A stretch of DNA of 58,118 nucleotides from Entamoeba histolytica HM-1:IMSS (Eukaryota > Evosea > Mastigamoebida > Endamoebidae): assembly GCF_000208925.1 (NCBI RefSeq), contig NW_001914942.1:1-58118 (forward strand). Reading direction: 5' to 3'. Both the position numbers and the translations under genes were made by a program. Each line of letters opens with the position of its first letter. The first letter of the stretch is position 1. Shown piece after piece: positions 41,767 to 51,852 of the stretch. Below the pieces are notes generated by a model. That model was not told where the DNA came from. It did no database searches and worked only from the letters and a program-made list of their open reading frames with translations.

Positions 41767-42553
41767 TTAATCATCCAAAGTTTTAAGATCAGGAGGATTA
41801 ACAGAATTTATAAAAGGAATTCCAATAAATGTGTGACTCATATATTGAGAATATTGTTTACCAAATTGTTGATAAAGAGTAGCTTCTTCATAAGGAATTC
41901 TGTCAGCAAAGAAAGACCATGAAGCCCAAGCATAAAGGACAATACAAATTGGGTTAATTAAAACGAATTGAGTGAAGATTGACCAATAAAACCAACCGAA
42001 GTAAGAACTATATTGTCAAAATAATAAAAAATAATCACAAATTAAAAACAAACGGATGACGTAAATATTTATAAATGAAATCATCAACCAATTTATGACT
42101 GTCTCTTGAAGAAGTTTCGATAACATGATTAAAATTACTTGCTGCATAAAACATAGCAACACTTCTAATAACTTGACCAATAACACAAATGATTAAAGCA
42201 GGAATATATATATATGGACATGTCTTTAAATTTGGGAAGAAGAAATATTCAATCCAATATTCAGTCACAGCAAAAATTAATGCTAACAAAAACTCATTGG
42301 AATGAGTTAATAAAAACGAAGAAAAACTAACAGATTCTGGATGACAAACGGCAACATATGAGAACTCAAGAATATGAAATACTAAAAACAAAATCCCGAA
42401 GATACAAAAATTAATAAATCCAACTCCACTATATATTAAACCAATAAATAGTCCAATAAATAATCCAATAATTACTCCTGTTATTACCATTACATCAATC
42501 CTTTTTTCAAATTCAGTTGGACTGTGTGGTCCAATAGGTAAATAGTTTTTCAT
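41767..42553 (-). CDS. Isoprenylcysteine carboxyl methyltransferase (ICMT/STE14)
   Basis: Model: complement(join(41767..42007,42054..42553)), 246 aa, with a 46-nt GTTTGT...TATAG intron, phase 2. The splice rebuilds the signature YLRHPSYFGWFYW. Before it lie hydrophobic helices and HVIETSSRDSHKLV; after it come NPICIVLYAWASWSFFADRI, PYEEATLYQQFGKQYSQYM and a C-terminal P-F-I. This is the SAM-binding C-terminal half of the ICMT family. The enzyme is an ER membrane protein that methylates the prenylated Cys of CaaX proteins. Farnesyltransferase beta (56.0 kb) is in the same window. Confidence 0.93.
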
Positions 42554-42901
42554 TAAATCTAATATTCTTCATTTTTAGTTTTTATAATTTATTTTTAAGA
42601 ATATTCATAAACTTGAAGAAAGAAAAAGATATATTTTTGATAAATAGGAGATTTATAATCTTAAAAAGACTTTTTTTTTAGATTAAAACAAAATTAGATC
42701 TTTCTTTGAGGTTTTGTAAAATTTATATTAAGATATAATAACTGCTACATTCTAATTTTCATGGTTATAGTATTTCGAGATACTATGTCTATTCTTTATT
42801 TCACCATATAACTAATATGTAATACACCATTTTTATTATGTTGAACTGTTCATACATTTAGAAATTTTTAGAAAAATATGTAAAAAAAACATAAAATTAA
42901 G
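42554..42901. other. Intergenic, no gene seen
   Basis: AT-rich spacer between two minus-strand genes. Confidence 0.5.
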
Positions 42902-44223
42902 CTAATCTTGTTTTATTTTTTGTTTGAGACGTTGATTTTGAAGAATAAAAATATCTTTTAATGTCATAGTCATAACAAATACTAATGGACCTAAAATACA
43001 TCCAGTAATACCAAATACATACACTCCAAATACTACACTCAAACCAACAAAATAAGGAATAATATCTGGAATAAATGAGTAGAACCAACCATCAATAATA
43101 AAATACGTTACTGCATGAACACTAATAAACCATATCATTCCTGTAGTATTTCCTTGGAAAAATAATACTAAACCAGCAGGGAGCCAAACAATCATATTTG
43201 AAAAAGCTGGTAAAATTGCTAACAAAGCACAAATTATACTACAAACCATTTTATAAGGTAAATGAGCCAAAGAAAAAGTAACAAAAGTTAATGTAAATTT
43301 AAAGATGAATAATAAGGAATTCATTAAAATCAAACGTAAGGAAGTAGATGCAACTCCATTTCTTATTATTTGAACTACCTCAACATCAAAAGGAATTAGT
43401 TGAGAAATACCATTTAGAATAGTATTTTGATATATTAAGAAATATAATAAGCTGTAAATAAATATAAAAAATGCAAATATATTGTCTGTAACTGAAGAAG
43501 CTAAATTGATCAAAAAATATGGTTGGACTTGACTACTTAATAATTTTAATCCTTGTAATACTGCAGGTTTAATTGTTTTTAAAGACAAATAATTCATAAG
43601 ACCAAGTTTATCCATGTATTCTAATATTATTTGTCCACTATAACTTTCTTCAACTCTAGAAATAAGTAAATTAACAGAATCTTCAGACAAATTAGTAACA
43701 AGTTTTGTTATAGTATTAATTAATTGGTGAAATTCTATTATTGATTGTTTAATTACTACAGTTGATAATAAACTTACTAGAGACAATAATATAGTTATTA
43801 TCATAAATGAAGCTAATGTTCTTCTATTAACAAATAAGAAAATTGTTATAACAAGTAATGGTATTAATGTAAAAAGATTTGGTGATGATGAAATAACTAA
43901 TTGGATTAATGGAGTTATTCCAATAACAAAATAAAATAAATATGAATACCAATTTGATGGATAAATAAATTTATCAATATATTCCATTAATTTAACCAAT
44001 AAATTAAATGGATAACTTAATACAATAGCACAAAAAATAGCCCAAAAACTTTTTTATTAATATTACTCCACAAAACTAAAAAAAATGAAGCAAACAATGC
44101 TTGTCCATACAAAGTAATCATTGTATAGTCTAAGTATAACAAATATATCATAGAAAAAACTATTAATAAACAAGTAAAATATTTCATTGATTGAATTGTT
44201 ATATCATTGAATGATTCATTCAT
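42902..44223 (-). CDS. TMEM245/AI-2E-type multi-pass membrane protein, frameshift in an A-run
   Basis: Two minus-strand frames, 44223-44017 and 43999-42902, join as one protein if one base is added to the A6 run at 44050-44055. Frame 1 reads WSNINKK, and the following frame reads SFWAIFCAIVLSYPFN on to the next Met. The merged protein would be about 435 aa with eight or more helices. Two regions identify the AI-2E transporter/TMEM245 group: the helix pair ending GITGCILGPLVFVMTMTLKD, and LAILPAFSNMIVWLPAGLVL. Function in eukaryotes is poorly known. A 23-nt intron could also bridge the frames, but less well. Either a homopolymer error or a true break is possible. Confidence 0.75.
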
Positions 44224-44342
44224 CTTATTATTTATAATATTTATTCTATTCTAAGTTCTTTTTATTTTTTTTTTTAATTCTTTGTTATTTTTTTTTATTT
44301 GGACAGTCATTAAAACACCTGATAAATATCACAGGTAAATTA
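44224..44342. other. Short spacer
   Basis: AT-rich 119-bp spacer between two minus-strand genes. It must hold the promoter of the TMEM245-like gene and the 3' end of the GTPase gene. Confidence 0.4.
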
Positions 44343-45003
44343 TTACATCACCACACATTTATTCTTTTGTTTTTTATCACTAAAACATTGTTCTGGTTCT
44401 TTTGACTTAAGACTTTTAGCAACTGCTGAAATAAAGAGTTCGTCAACACCATCACCTGTTAATGAAGATACAAAACAAACTTTTGCAAAACGGTATTGAA
44501 GTTTAAAACGGTCGATGTTTGGTGCTTTTTGTTTATGAAATGACTCTTCAAGATCAGTTTTAGTGATGACAAGATAACGATTAGATTGAGGTGGGGTATC
44601 TAAAGATTCAATCATTTCAAAAATTTTATCAGTTATCTCTTTATGTGAATCGTCATGAAGAACAAAAGCAATGTCAAAGTCTTTACTTTTTGGTTTGAAA
44701 TTGTTGTCATATAAAATATCACAAACTTGAAGTTCTACAACATGTCCTTCTATTTGAATTGTTCTATACATCTATATTATTAAATTTTAATTTTTTAATA
44801 AGTCTCCACAAGTATGACAAACGACATTTATTGATTCATCAATGGGATTGTATTCTTTGTTATCAAATTCTCCTTTAATATATCTATTTACTAATGACGT
44901 TCTTCCTACTCCTCTTCCACCAACCACAGCAATATTAACTTTAAACCTTGTTCAATGAATGTTTTGAATTAATAATTTTTTCAATAATAACAAACCTATT
45001 CAT
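44343..45003 (-). CDS. Degenerate Ras-superfamily GTPase with a CaaX box
   Basis: Model: complement(join(44343..44771,44823..44946,44996..45003)), 186 aa. The first exon codes only 8 nt. The first intron is 49 nt (GTTTGT...ACAAG) and the second 51 nt (GTTTGT...ATAG). The P-loop reads VVGGRGVGRTSLVNRYI, so the Lys of GxxxxGK[ST] is Arg18. Where DTAG should stand, the sequence is CDILYDNN (62-65 DILY), lacking the Gly. ITKTDL (NKxD-like) and SSLTGDGVDELF (G5) are kept. The end, KCVVM, is a CaaX box; Met in the last place favours farnesylation. This looks like a protein with weak or no GTPase activity that still reaches membranes. Confidence 0.85.
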
Positions 45004-45301
45004 AGCTTATTGTAATTAGTTATATTTATGTTTTTAGTTCTACAACTTTTTTCTAAGGAAGAGTTAACAACTTTCAAATTCTTACTTTCTATTGAAATTG
45101 TTCATTAAGAAAAGTATTAAACATATGTTATTTGTACCATTTTTATATTTTTACCTTTTTAATAATTATCAAAAACATAAAAATAAAACTTTGTTATTAA
45201 AAAAACATAATTCTCCTAAGAAAAACTTTTATTTAAGGCATTTAAAAAAGAAGAAAAAGAAAAAAATATGTTTCAAGATCTAAAATTTAAGTAGATTTGA
45301 G
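45004..45301. other. Divergent promoter region, GTPase / PI3K
   Basis: 298 bp between two divergent genes. The 63-codon plus-strand frame at 45092-45283 is Lys/Phe-rich from homopolymers and is rejected as a gene. Confidence 0.45.
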
Positions 45302-48300
45302 ATGAAAAAGTCTGTTCATTCATCAGTAGTTAATTCACAATCACAAGGGTCTATTGTTCATGTGTTTATTCGACATGAAGGAGAAATACATTCATTTACA
45401 TATTCATCTACCGTATCACCACTTGATATTATAGACAGTATTAAAAGTACACTTCATTTGACTGGAGTTTATAGTGTTGTTGTTCCAAACATTCCATTTA
45501 AGATAGTTGATTCTATGGAAGGTTCAGAAGTGAAAGAGACAGGGTTTTATAAGTCATGTACTGAATATGGAATTATCCCAGCCTTTGAACTAATTGAGAG
45601 AAGTCAAGCAGAAAAATATGAGAGTGTTGGAATATTGGCAAAATTGATGAATCAATTAAAAGAGAATTATCAAATTATTGGACAAACATATGTTGATGTA
45701 CTAAATACTGATGCAGAAGAAATATTTGTGTTTAGAAGATCACTTGCAAGAACACGTGTATTATCAAGTAAAATAGAAGCTAAATACGATTCTAATTTAA
45801 AAGAAGAAAATGAGTTTGCTTATACATTAAGTGAACCTAATATTCCTGACACTATTAAAAGTATTGATGTTGAAATTATTGGAGAAGATTATAAAACTAC
45901 AGCTATTTTCTCAATTACACCACAAGTATTTGTTTATAGGATTATTGACAGTGCTTTTAATGAATTAAAGAAAGCAGGAGAAGGTGTAGTTAATGGAAAG
46001 GAACCATCAGAATATATCTTAAAAGTAGTTGGATGGGATGAATATATTGTACCACAACGTGTTAATGGAAAGAATTGGTTATTGAGTGATTATGATTATA
46101 TAAGAAGATGTGCATTACATGGAGAAGCAGTTCATTTAGAATTAGTTAAAAAAAGTAGGTTATTTTCATGTAAAATTAATGATGAAGAAAGAAAAGTCTT
46201 AAATTATCTTGACTCCTTTTTTGCATCAGAATTATGGGAAGCATTTGATGATGAAAAAAGAGTTTCACAAAGGCTTTGTACAGACCAATTAAGTGCACAA
46301 GTTGTTTCTGTAGAGAATTTATGTTCTTATATCAAAACAAAAAAAGGAGATGAAGAAGAACAACAAATGATTACTGATTTTCTTTGTTATTTTAAAGTAG
46401 AGTTGTATTATGGAGAAAAGTCATTATGTCCAGCATTATATTCAACAGTTTTTGAAGTTAAAAATGGACTAGCTTCTCCTAAATGGAAATTTACTTTTAT
46501 TCAATTAATTGCTACACTCCCAGCTGAAACAAAAATGATTTATTCAGTGTATATGACTAATTCCATAGTTAATACCCAAATAGAAAAGATTGGTGAAAAT
46601 GATAAATGTCTTGGAACAGTGAATACAAAAATTGTTAATTATACAAATGATTTATTAAATGGTGAACAACAATATTATTTATGGGCAAGTGAACCAAATC
46701 CAATTGCTATGTGTTGTAATGCAGTAAGTTCAAAGATGAAAGTTGTTGTTGAATTTCCATCATTAACTAAACCAATTCGAATGGATACATATATTACTAA
46801 GAAAAAAGAAATGCAAGTAGAATTAGAACAAGAATCAGAAAAAAAGATGACTGTTGAAGAATTAGATGCATTTAAAAAAATAGTTGATGCTGATGCTATG
46901 GCAGTATTTACTCAAGAAGAATTAAAATGTTTATGGGAAAGAAGATATTCATTATTAAAGACAAATCCACATGCCCTTGCTCGTTTATTGAATTCTGTAA
47001 ACTATTGCCAACCAACAGAAGTACATGAATTACATAGGTTATTAAGCAAATGGCCATTATTAGATCCTCGAGAAGCTATTGAATTGCTAGATTTTAGATA
47101 CCCAGATCCTCAAATAAGAGGTTTTGCTTTACGGTGTATTGATACTATGACTGATGACCAATTAGTAATGTATTTACCTCAACTAGTTCAAGCATTAAAA
47201 TTTGAGTTACATCACCATTCTACATTAGCCTCATTTTTATTGGAAAGGTCATTAAAGAATAGAAGAAGAATTGGTCATAATTTGTTTTGGTTTTTAAAAG
47301 CAGAAATTCATGATGCTAGAGTTACTGGAAGATATGGTGTCTTGATGGAAGCATTCTTAAATGGATGTGGAAGATATAAAAATGAATTAGAGAAAGAAGT
47401 TACATTCCAAAATCAATTAGTTGTTATTGCCAATGAAGTAAAACGACTTGGAACAAAAGATGAACAGAAAGCTCATTTAAAGAGTTCACTAGCAAAATTA
47501 GAATATCCTGATGAAATGTCTTTACCATTAGATGCACGATTTAGAATAAAAAAACCAATTCCAAATACTGGAAATGTATTTAGTAGTAAAAAGAAACCAT
47601 TGATGTTAGTATTGGAAAATGCAGATCCATTAGGAGAACCAATTATGGTTATTCAAAAAGTTGGGGATGATTTAAGACAAGATATCTTAACTTTACAAAT
47701 GATTAGATTAATGAATACCATTTGGAAAAATAATGGTCTTGATTTATGCATGTTACCATATCTTTGTATTGCTACAGGAAATGAAATAGGAATGTTAGAA
47801 CTTGTTAAAAATTCAGAAACGTATGGAGCAATTATGGCTATGGATAAAAGTAAGTTTAGTGTTATTAAAGATACTGCAGTGACTACTTGGCTTAAGGAAC
47901 AATGTGCCAGACCAGAAAGTCAAGTAACATTCCAAGAAGCAGTAGAAAACTTTACTTATTCATGTGCAGGATATTGTGTAGCAACATATATTTTAGGTAT
48001 TGGAGATAGACATAGTGACAATGTAATGATTAGTCGAGATGGTAAATTCTTCCATATTGACTTTGGACATTTTCTTGGTAATTTTAAATCAAAATTTGGA
48101 GTTAAAAGAGAAAGAACACCATTTAAATTTACTCAACATTTTGCTAATGTTCTTGGAGGTAAAGGGTCTCCACAATTTGTGAAATTTGAAGAAATTTGTA
48201 TGAATGCTTTTGTCATTATAAGAAAACATGGTCCATTGTTTATTTATTTATTTAGACTAATGCTTGCTACAGGTATTCCTGAATTACAAAGTGCTAAAGA

Positions 48301-48445
48301 TATTGAATATATGAGAAATATGTTCATGTTTGATAAAAATGATGATGAGGCTAAAGAGGCATTTAGACAACTCATTTATAAATGTCTTGATGCTTGGTCT
48401 CAAACTGTTAATGATTTGATTCATGATTTCGTACATTATAAATGA
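45302..48445 (+). CDS. Class I-type phosphoinositide 3-kinase catalytic subunit
   Basis: 1,047 aa, intronless. An N-terminal region (20-105) may be an adaptor-binding-like fold. A Ras-binding domain follows around 195-300 (EYILKVVGWDEYIVPQ and YDYIRRCALHGE fit the class I RBD). A C2 region (about 315-490) and the helical PIK domain (about 550-700, WPLLDPREAIELLDFRYPDP) come next. The kinase domain is about 760-1040: KVGDDLRQDILTLQMI (ATP Lys and class I motif), catalytic GIGDRHSDNVMI near 900, IDFGHFLGNFKS and the activation loop KFGVKRERTPF. The basic KxxR pattern of that loop is what class I enzymes use for PtdIns(4,5)P2. It would make PIP3, on which the PDK1 at 57.5 kb depends. Confidence 0.95.
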   Translation: MKKSVHSSVVNSQSQGSIVHVFIRHEGEIHSFTYSSTVSPLDIIDSIKSTLHLTGVYSVVVPNIPFKIVDSMEGSEVKETGFYKSCTEYGIIPAFELIERSQAEKYESVGILAKLMNQLKENYQIIGQTYVDVLNTDAEEIFVFRRSLARTRVLSSKIEAKYDSNLKEENEFAYTLSEPNIPDTIKSIDVEIIGEDYKTTAIFSITPQVFVYRIIDSAFNELKKAGEGVVNGKEPSEYILKVVGWDEYIVPQRVNGKNWLLSDYDYIRRCALHGEAVHLELVKKSRLFSCKINDEERKVLNYLDSFFASELWEAFDDEKRVSQRLCTDQLSAQVVSVENLCSYIKTKKGDEEEQQMITDFLCYFKVELYYGEKSLCPALYSTVFEVKNGLASPKWKFTFIQLIATLPAETKMIYSVYMTNSIVNTQIEKIGENDKCLGTVNTKIVNYTNDLLNGEQQYYLWASEPNPIAMCCNAVSSKMKVVVEFPSLTKPIRMDTYITKKKEMQVELEQESEKKMTVEELDAFKKIVDADAMAVFTQEELKCLWERRYSLLKTNPHALARLLNSVNYCQPTEVHELHRLLSKWPLLDPREAIELLDFRYPDPQIRGFALRCIDTMTDDQLVMYLPQLVQALKFELHHHSTLASFLLERSLKNRRRIGHNLFWFLKAEIHDARVTGRYGVLMEAFLNGCGRYKNELEKEVTFQNQLVVIANEVKRLGTKDEQKAHLKSSLAKLEYPDEMSLPLDARFRIKKPIPNTGNVFSSKKKPLMLVLENADPLGEPIMVIQKVGDDLRQDILTLQMIRLMNTIWKNNGLDLCMLPYLCIATGNEIGMLELVKNSETYGAIMAMDKSKFSVIKDTAVTTWLKEQCARPESQVTFQEAVENFTYSCAGYCVATYILGIGDRHSDNVMISRDGKFFHIDFGHFLGNFKSKFGVKRERTPFKFTQHFANVLGGKGSPQFVKFEEICMNAFVIIRKHGPLFIYLFRLMLATGIPELQSAKDIEYMRNMFMFDKNDDEAKEAFRQLIYKCLDAWSQTVNDLIHDFVHYK

Positions 48446-49165
48446 GTTACGTTCACTCCAATAAAAAAATCATTTAGTTTTATTCTTTTTTTTATTTTAT
48501 AACTTCAATATTATTATAGTAGATAAAATTAAATAACATGATATTATTGATACATTAAATTGTTTTTGAAAAGTATAATTGACCAACTGTTTAATTTTGT
48601 ATAAAATAATTATCCACAATTTTGTATTCTTTTAAATTATGTATATTTGACTTTTAAGTTATAATACAAGTTCATAGTAAATAAAGATAATTGTATTAAA
48701 TAAACTTACTGATTATCTTACCATTATCCTTATCAAAATTGATACTATAATAGTATCAAAAAAAACCATTCTTTTCGGTAGTAAAACATTTATTTAAAAG
48801 TGCTAATAAATCAAAAATTAAATCTAAAAATTTTTTCTTTTATTATAATGTACTTTAAAATTTTTAAGGTAAAAATTTTCATTTCATCTATAATACTTTT
48901 TTTAGGTTGAAAAAGTTTGATATTTTTTAAAACTTTTTCTTTCAATAACTTCTGGTTATTAGATTAAAATATTTATGACTATTTTAACTCCTTGAGTTAA
49001 ATATAAACGAATTTTATAACATGACATAAGGAGAAAAAATTACATTGAAGGAAAAAAAACTCCTTATTCGAAAAATGAATTTTCATTGAACAGTTCTTCT
49101 TTAAAAGATAAAAATTCAATAGAATAGGAAAATTGATTCTCAAAAAGAACTATGAAGTCACACTT
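48446..49165. other. Intergenic, no gene seen
   Basis: AT-rich spacer with long T and A runs. Nothing recognised. Confidence 0.5.
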
Positions 49166-50581
49166 ATGTTAAGTGTAAACTGTTTAGATGCATATACTTC
49201 AATGCCAAATCTTCCAACCACATTTCCAAAAACAACAAGAAATTCTACATCACCTCAAATGTCTTTAGCTAAATCAGGTCAATTACTTCATACTAATAAA
49301 GCATTTAGAATTCCTTATAGATTAATAGTTAAGAGTCATGAAAATAGAAATAAAAGTGATGACTCTTCTCAAATATTTATTACACCAAGAAGAAGTTCAA
49401 CACATACATCAAATGTAGAAATTACTCAACTTACATTACAATTAAGAAAGCTAAATGCACTTCAAAGTAGAATTGATCATAAAGATGTAGATATTAAAAT
49501 ATTGATTTTATTTCAATCAATTATTAGAGGGTATTTAACAAGAAGAGTCTTTGGTATAAAACTAATGACTAAAAGAAAAGCGGCATTAATGGAATTCTTA
49601 ACTACTGAAGAAAGTTATAGTAATAGAATGAATGAAGTATGTAAAAAGATTTACAAACCATTATTAACTTTAAGTAAAAATAATCGTTTATTAGTTGAAA
49701 AAGCATTTTCAGTATATCAAGAAATTAGTGTAAATTCACAATTATTTTGTAATATAATGAATGATGCAATGAAAAATTATACAGTATTTAAGAATGTTTC
49801 TTGTCATCTTCTAGAATGTGTTAAATATTTAAGTCCTTATATGATCTATGTTAGTGATAGTGAAAATTCAATAAAAGCAGAGAAAGAATTAGAAAAATTA
49901 TCAATTACTACTCAAGTTTTATCTATTGTCAATGAAGGTAAATTACAAAATAGAAGATTAAGTGGATTACTACAAGAACCTTCAATGAGAGTTATGCAAT
50001 ATCCAATGCTTATAAAAGAGGCATTAAAATATACTCACCCAAAACACCCTGATTATTCTACATTAAAAGAAGCATATAAAATATATTATTTCTTTACTAC
50101 TTTAATTAATTCAAGATGTAAACAAAAAGATTTATTAAATGAATGGGGAAATCTAACTGGTCAACCAGAAATTAATATAAAAGGAAGGTATTGTCTTGGA
50201 GTCTTTGATTTAATTCCAAATGGAATTGTAAGAAGAAAGTCATATAAAAAGATGCTTGTTTGTAATGATATTATATTTATTGTTGTAGATAATTGTAAAA
50301 AAAGTTTCATTGACTTAACTGAACCTCAAACATCATTTACTATTGAACAGTCTTTAAATATTAATAATACAACAATAGTTCAATTAAAATATCCAGACAT
50401 TCTTGAAATTACTACAAATTCTGAACTTATTTCAAAAAAATTCATGAAAATAGAAGAACGTGATGAAGCAATGAAACAAATTGAAGCTTCTGTATCTGAT
50501 AAATTTTTTGATCTAACTAACACTAAACAATGGATAACTCTTTTTACTCGTATAAATAAAAAATTTGGAAATCAATTATAA
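49166..50581 (+). CDS. RhoGEF with IQ motif and DH-PH domains
   Basis: 471 aa from the ATG at 49166; no ATG precedes it in the open frame. A Ser/Thr-rich start is followed by an IQ-like motif (ILFQSIIRGYLTRRVF, near residues 117-132), which can bind calmodulin. The DH domain is about 145-340 (EFLTTEESYSNRMNEVCKKI, then LLQEPSMRVMQYPMLIKEAL). A PH-like part is about 355-450. It should activate Rho/Rac GTPases. It is unrelated in detail to the double RhoGEF at 12.8 kb. Confidence 0.88.
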   Translation: MLSVNCLDAYTSMPNLPTTFPKTTRNSTSPQMSLAKSGQLLHTNKAFRIPYRLIVKSHENRNKSDDSSQIFITPRRSSTHTSNVEITQLTLQLRKLNALQSRIDHKDVDIKILILFQSIIRGYLTRRVFGIKLMTKRKAALMEFLTTEESYSNRMNEVCKKIYKPLLTLSKNNRLLVEKAFSVYQEISVNSQLFCNIMNDAMKNYTVFKNVSCHLLECVKYLSPYMIYVSDSENSIKAEKELEKLSITTQVLSIVNEGKLQNRRLSGLLQEPSMRVMQYPMLIKEALKYTHPKHPDYSTLKEAYKIYYFFTTLINSRCKQKDLLNEWGNLTGQPEINIKGRYCLGVFDLIPNGIVRRKSYKKMLVCNDIIFIVVDNCKKSFIDLTEPQTSFTIEQSLNINNTTIVQLKYPDILEITTNSELISKKFMKIEERDEAMKQIEASVSDKFFDLTNTKQWITLFTRINKKFGNQL

Positions 50582-51054
50582 TTTAAATTCTATTATCACT
50601 TAAAGTAGTAAATATCCAATTATTTTTATTGAGTCTTATTGAAATTAAATAAAAGTACAATTAGTCAAAAACTTGAACAATAACAATATACAAAAATAAA
50701 CATTCTATTTATTGTCTAAGACTTTAATTTGAAAATATTTCTCTTCAAACTAATTTTGAAAAAAAATTAATCAAGTTAAGTAAATAAAGTGAAATATTCA
50801 AAAACCTTTAAAAATACTTTATGACTCATAGAAATAAAATTGAATTAAAAAAATGAAAACAAAAGAATTTATTTTCACTAACACTTTATATTTTCCCTTT
50901 TTCTTTGTAAATTTCTTTACTCTTCATTAATTAAATGACAAATTATATTTAAAATAGTTGTTTTAAGTCTAAAATATACTTCATAATATTACTATTTCAA
51001 AACTACCAGATAGTATTAAGTTGGTTTTATCATATAGAGTTGAGTTAATCTTCA
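50582..51054. other. Intergenic, no gene seen
   Basis: AT-rich spacer that ends at the SINE target-site duplication. Confidence 0.5.
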
Positions 51055-51077
51055 AAAAAGATATAAATTAAAATAAA
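51055..51077. repeat. SINE target-site duplication, left
   Basis: aaaaagatataaattaa followed by aataaa. The right copy at 51625-51647 reads the same with one or two changes. It is an AT-rich site as typical for Entamoeba LINE endonuclease targets. Confidence 0.85.
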
Positions 51078-51121
51078 AATTAGTTAATTAAGTATTAATA
51101 GAATTTTCATCTATTCTTCCT

Positions 51122-51153
51122 AGCTCAGGGGAGACTAATCCCATCCCTGAGCT
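51122..51153. other. Hairpin in the SINE 3' region
   Basis: Perfect 9-bp inverted repeat, agctcaggg at 51122-51130 and ccctgagct at 51145-51153, with a 14-nt loop gagactaatcccat. The loop carries the ggagactaatcc shared with the LINE 3' end. Confidence 0.7.
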
Positions 51154-51376
51154 TATTATTAAAAAAGAGTAATCTCTTTGTTTAACCTATCATTTAGGTT
51201 TTTCTTGCAAAATGAGGAAACCACTTCTTTGCTTTATTTTTCCTATTAAGGTTTTTTCAAACTTCTTCTGCTTATTTCTTCTTTTTAAGCCTTTGTTTGT
51301 TTTCTACCTTAATTTTAAGGAATTTCATTTTTCTTATTTTATGAATGGAAGAAGGAATCATTTTATTACTACTATA

Positions 51377-51429
51377 TTACTTTGACTAATCTTCTTTTTA
51401 GTCTTACTTTGACTAATCTTCTTTTAGTC
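51377..51429 (-). repeat. SINE internal tandem repeats (27 and 26 bp)
   Basis: ttactttgactaatcttctt followed by tttagtc at 51377-51403, then the same unit one T shorter at 51404-51429. Copy number of this unit is known to vary between EhSINE1 copies. Confidence 0.85.
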
Positions 51430-51624
51430 ACCACACTTCAGTAGATTCTTATATTACATCCATGTAATATTCTACTGTATTCTCTTGCTGCACCCTTTGC
51501 AGCATTCCCTAATACATTCCTAATTCAAAGGCACCGTCATAACCAGATAATAACTGGGAGAGTCGAAGAATGAATTTGTACTAGGGTTTATGTGTGGTGT
51601 TTCAGACGTGCCACCTTCGATCTT

Positions 51625-51647
51625 AAAAAGATATAAATTAATATAAA
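51625..51647. repeat. SINE target-site duplication, right
   Basis: aaaaagatataaattaatat, partner of 51055-51077. Confidence 0.85.
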
Positions 51648-51852
51648 TTAAAAAATAATCTCATTTATAAACAATAAATTAATTGTTCAATAAAGAATAA
51701 TAACTTATTTGCTTTACATAACATTTATTTTAATAACATTTTTATGAAAAAAATGTAATTGAATTAAAATACAATTATGGCTAGATTTCTTCATATCAAA
51801 ACCTATTTGTAATATTTTTATGTTATTCTTTGCATAGACATTGAAGAACTAA
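51648..51852. other. Short spacer after the SINE
   Basis: AT-rich 205 bp between the SINE and the 371-aa gene. Nothing recognised. Confidence 0.4.

Larger units (their letters stand above)
51080..51624 (-). mobile_element. SINE (EhSINE-like) on the minus strand, with target-site duplications
   Basis: A 545-bp block less AT-rich than its flanks, with no coding frame. The 3' end (low coordinates) repeats the LINE tail: ttagttaattaagtattaatagaa and ggggagactaatcc also occur at 150-215. The middle holds tandem 27- and 26-bp repeats. The flanks carry a direct repeat, aaaaagatataaattaa at 51055 and 51625, as expected from target-primed insertion. Size and repeats match EhSINE1-type elements. The near identity of the duplication suggests a fairly recent insertion. 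Confidence 0.88.

Noticed and set aside
45092..45283. 63-codon Lys/Phe-rich frame upstream of PI3K
   Set aside because: Homopolymer-driven; lies in the promoter region.
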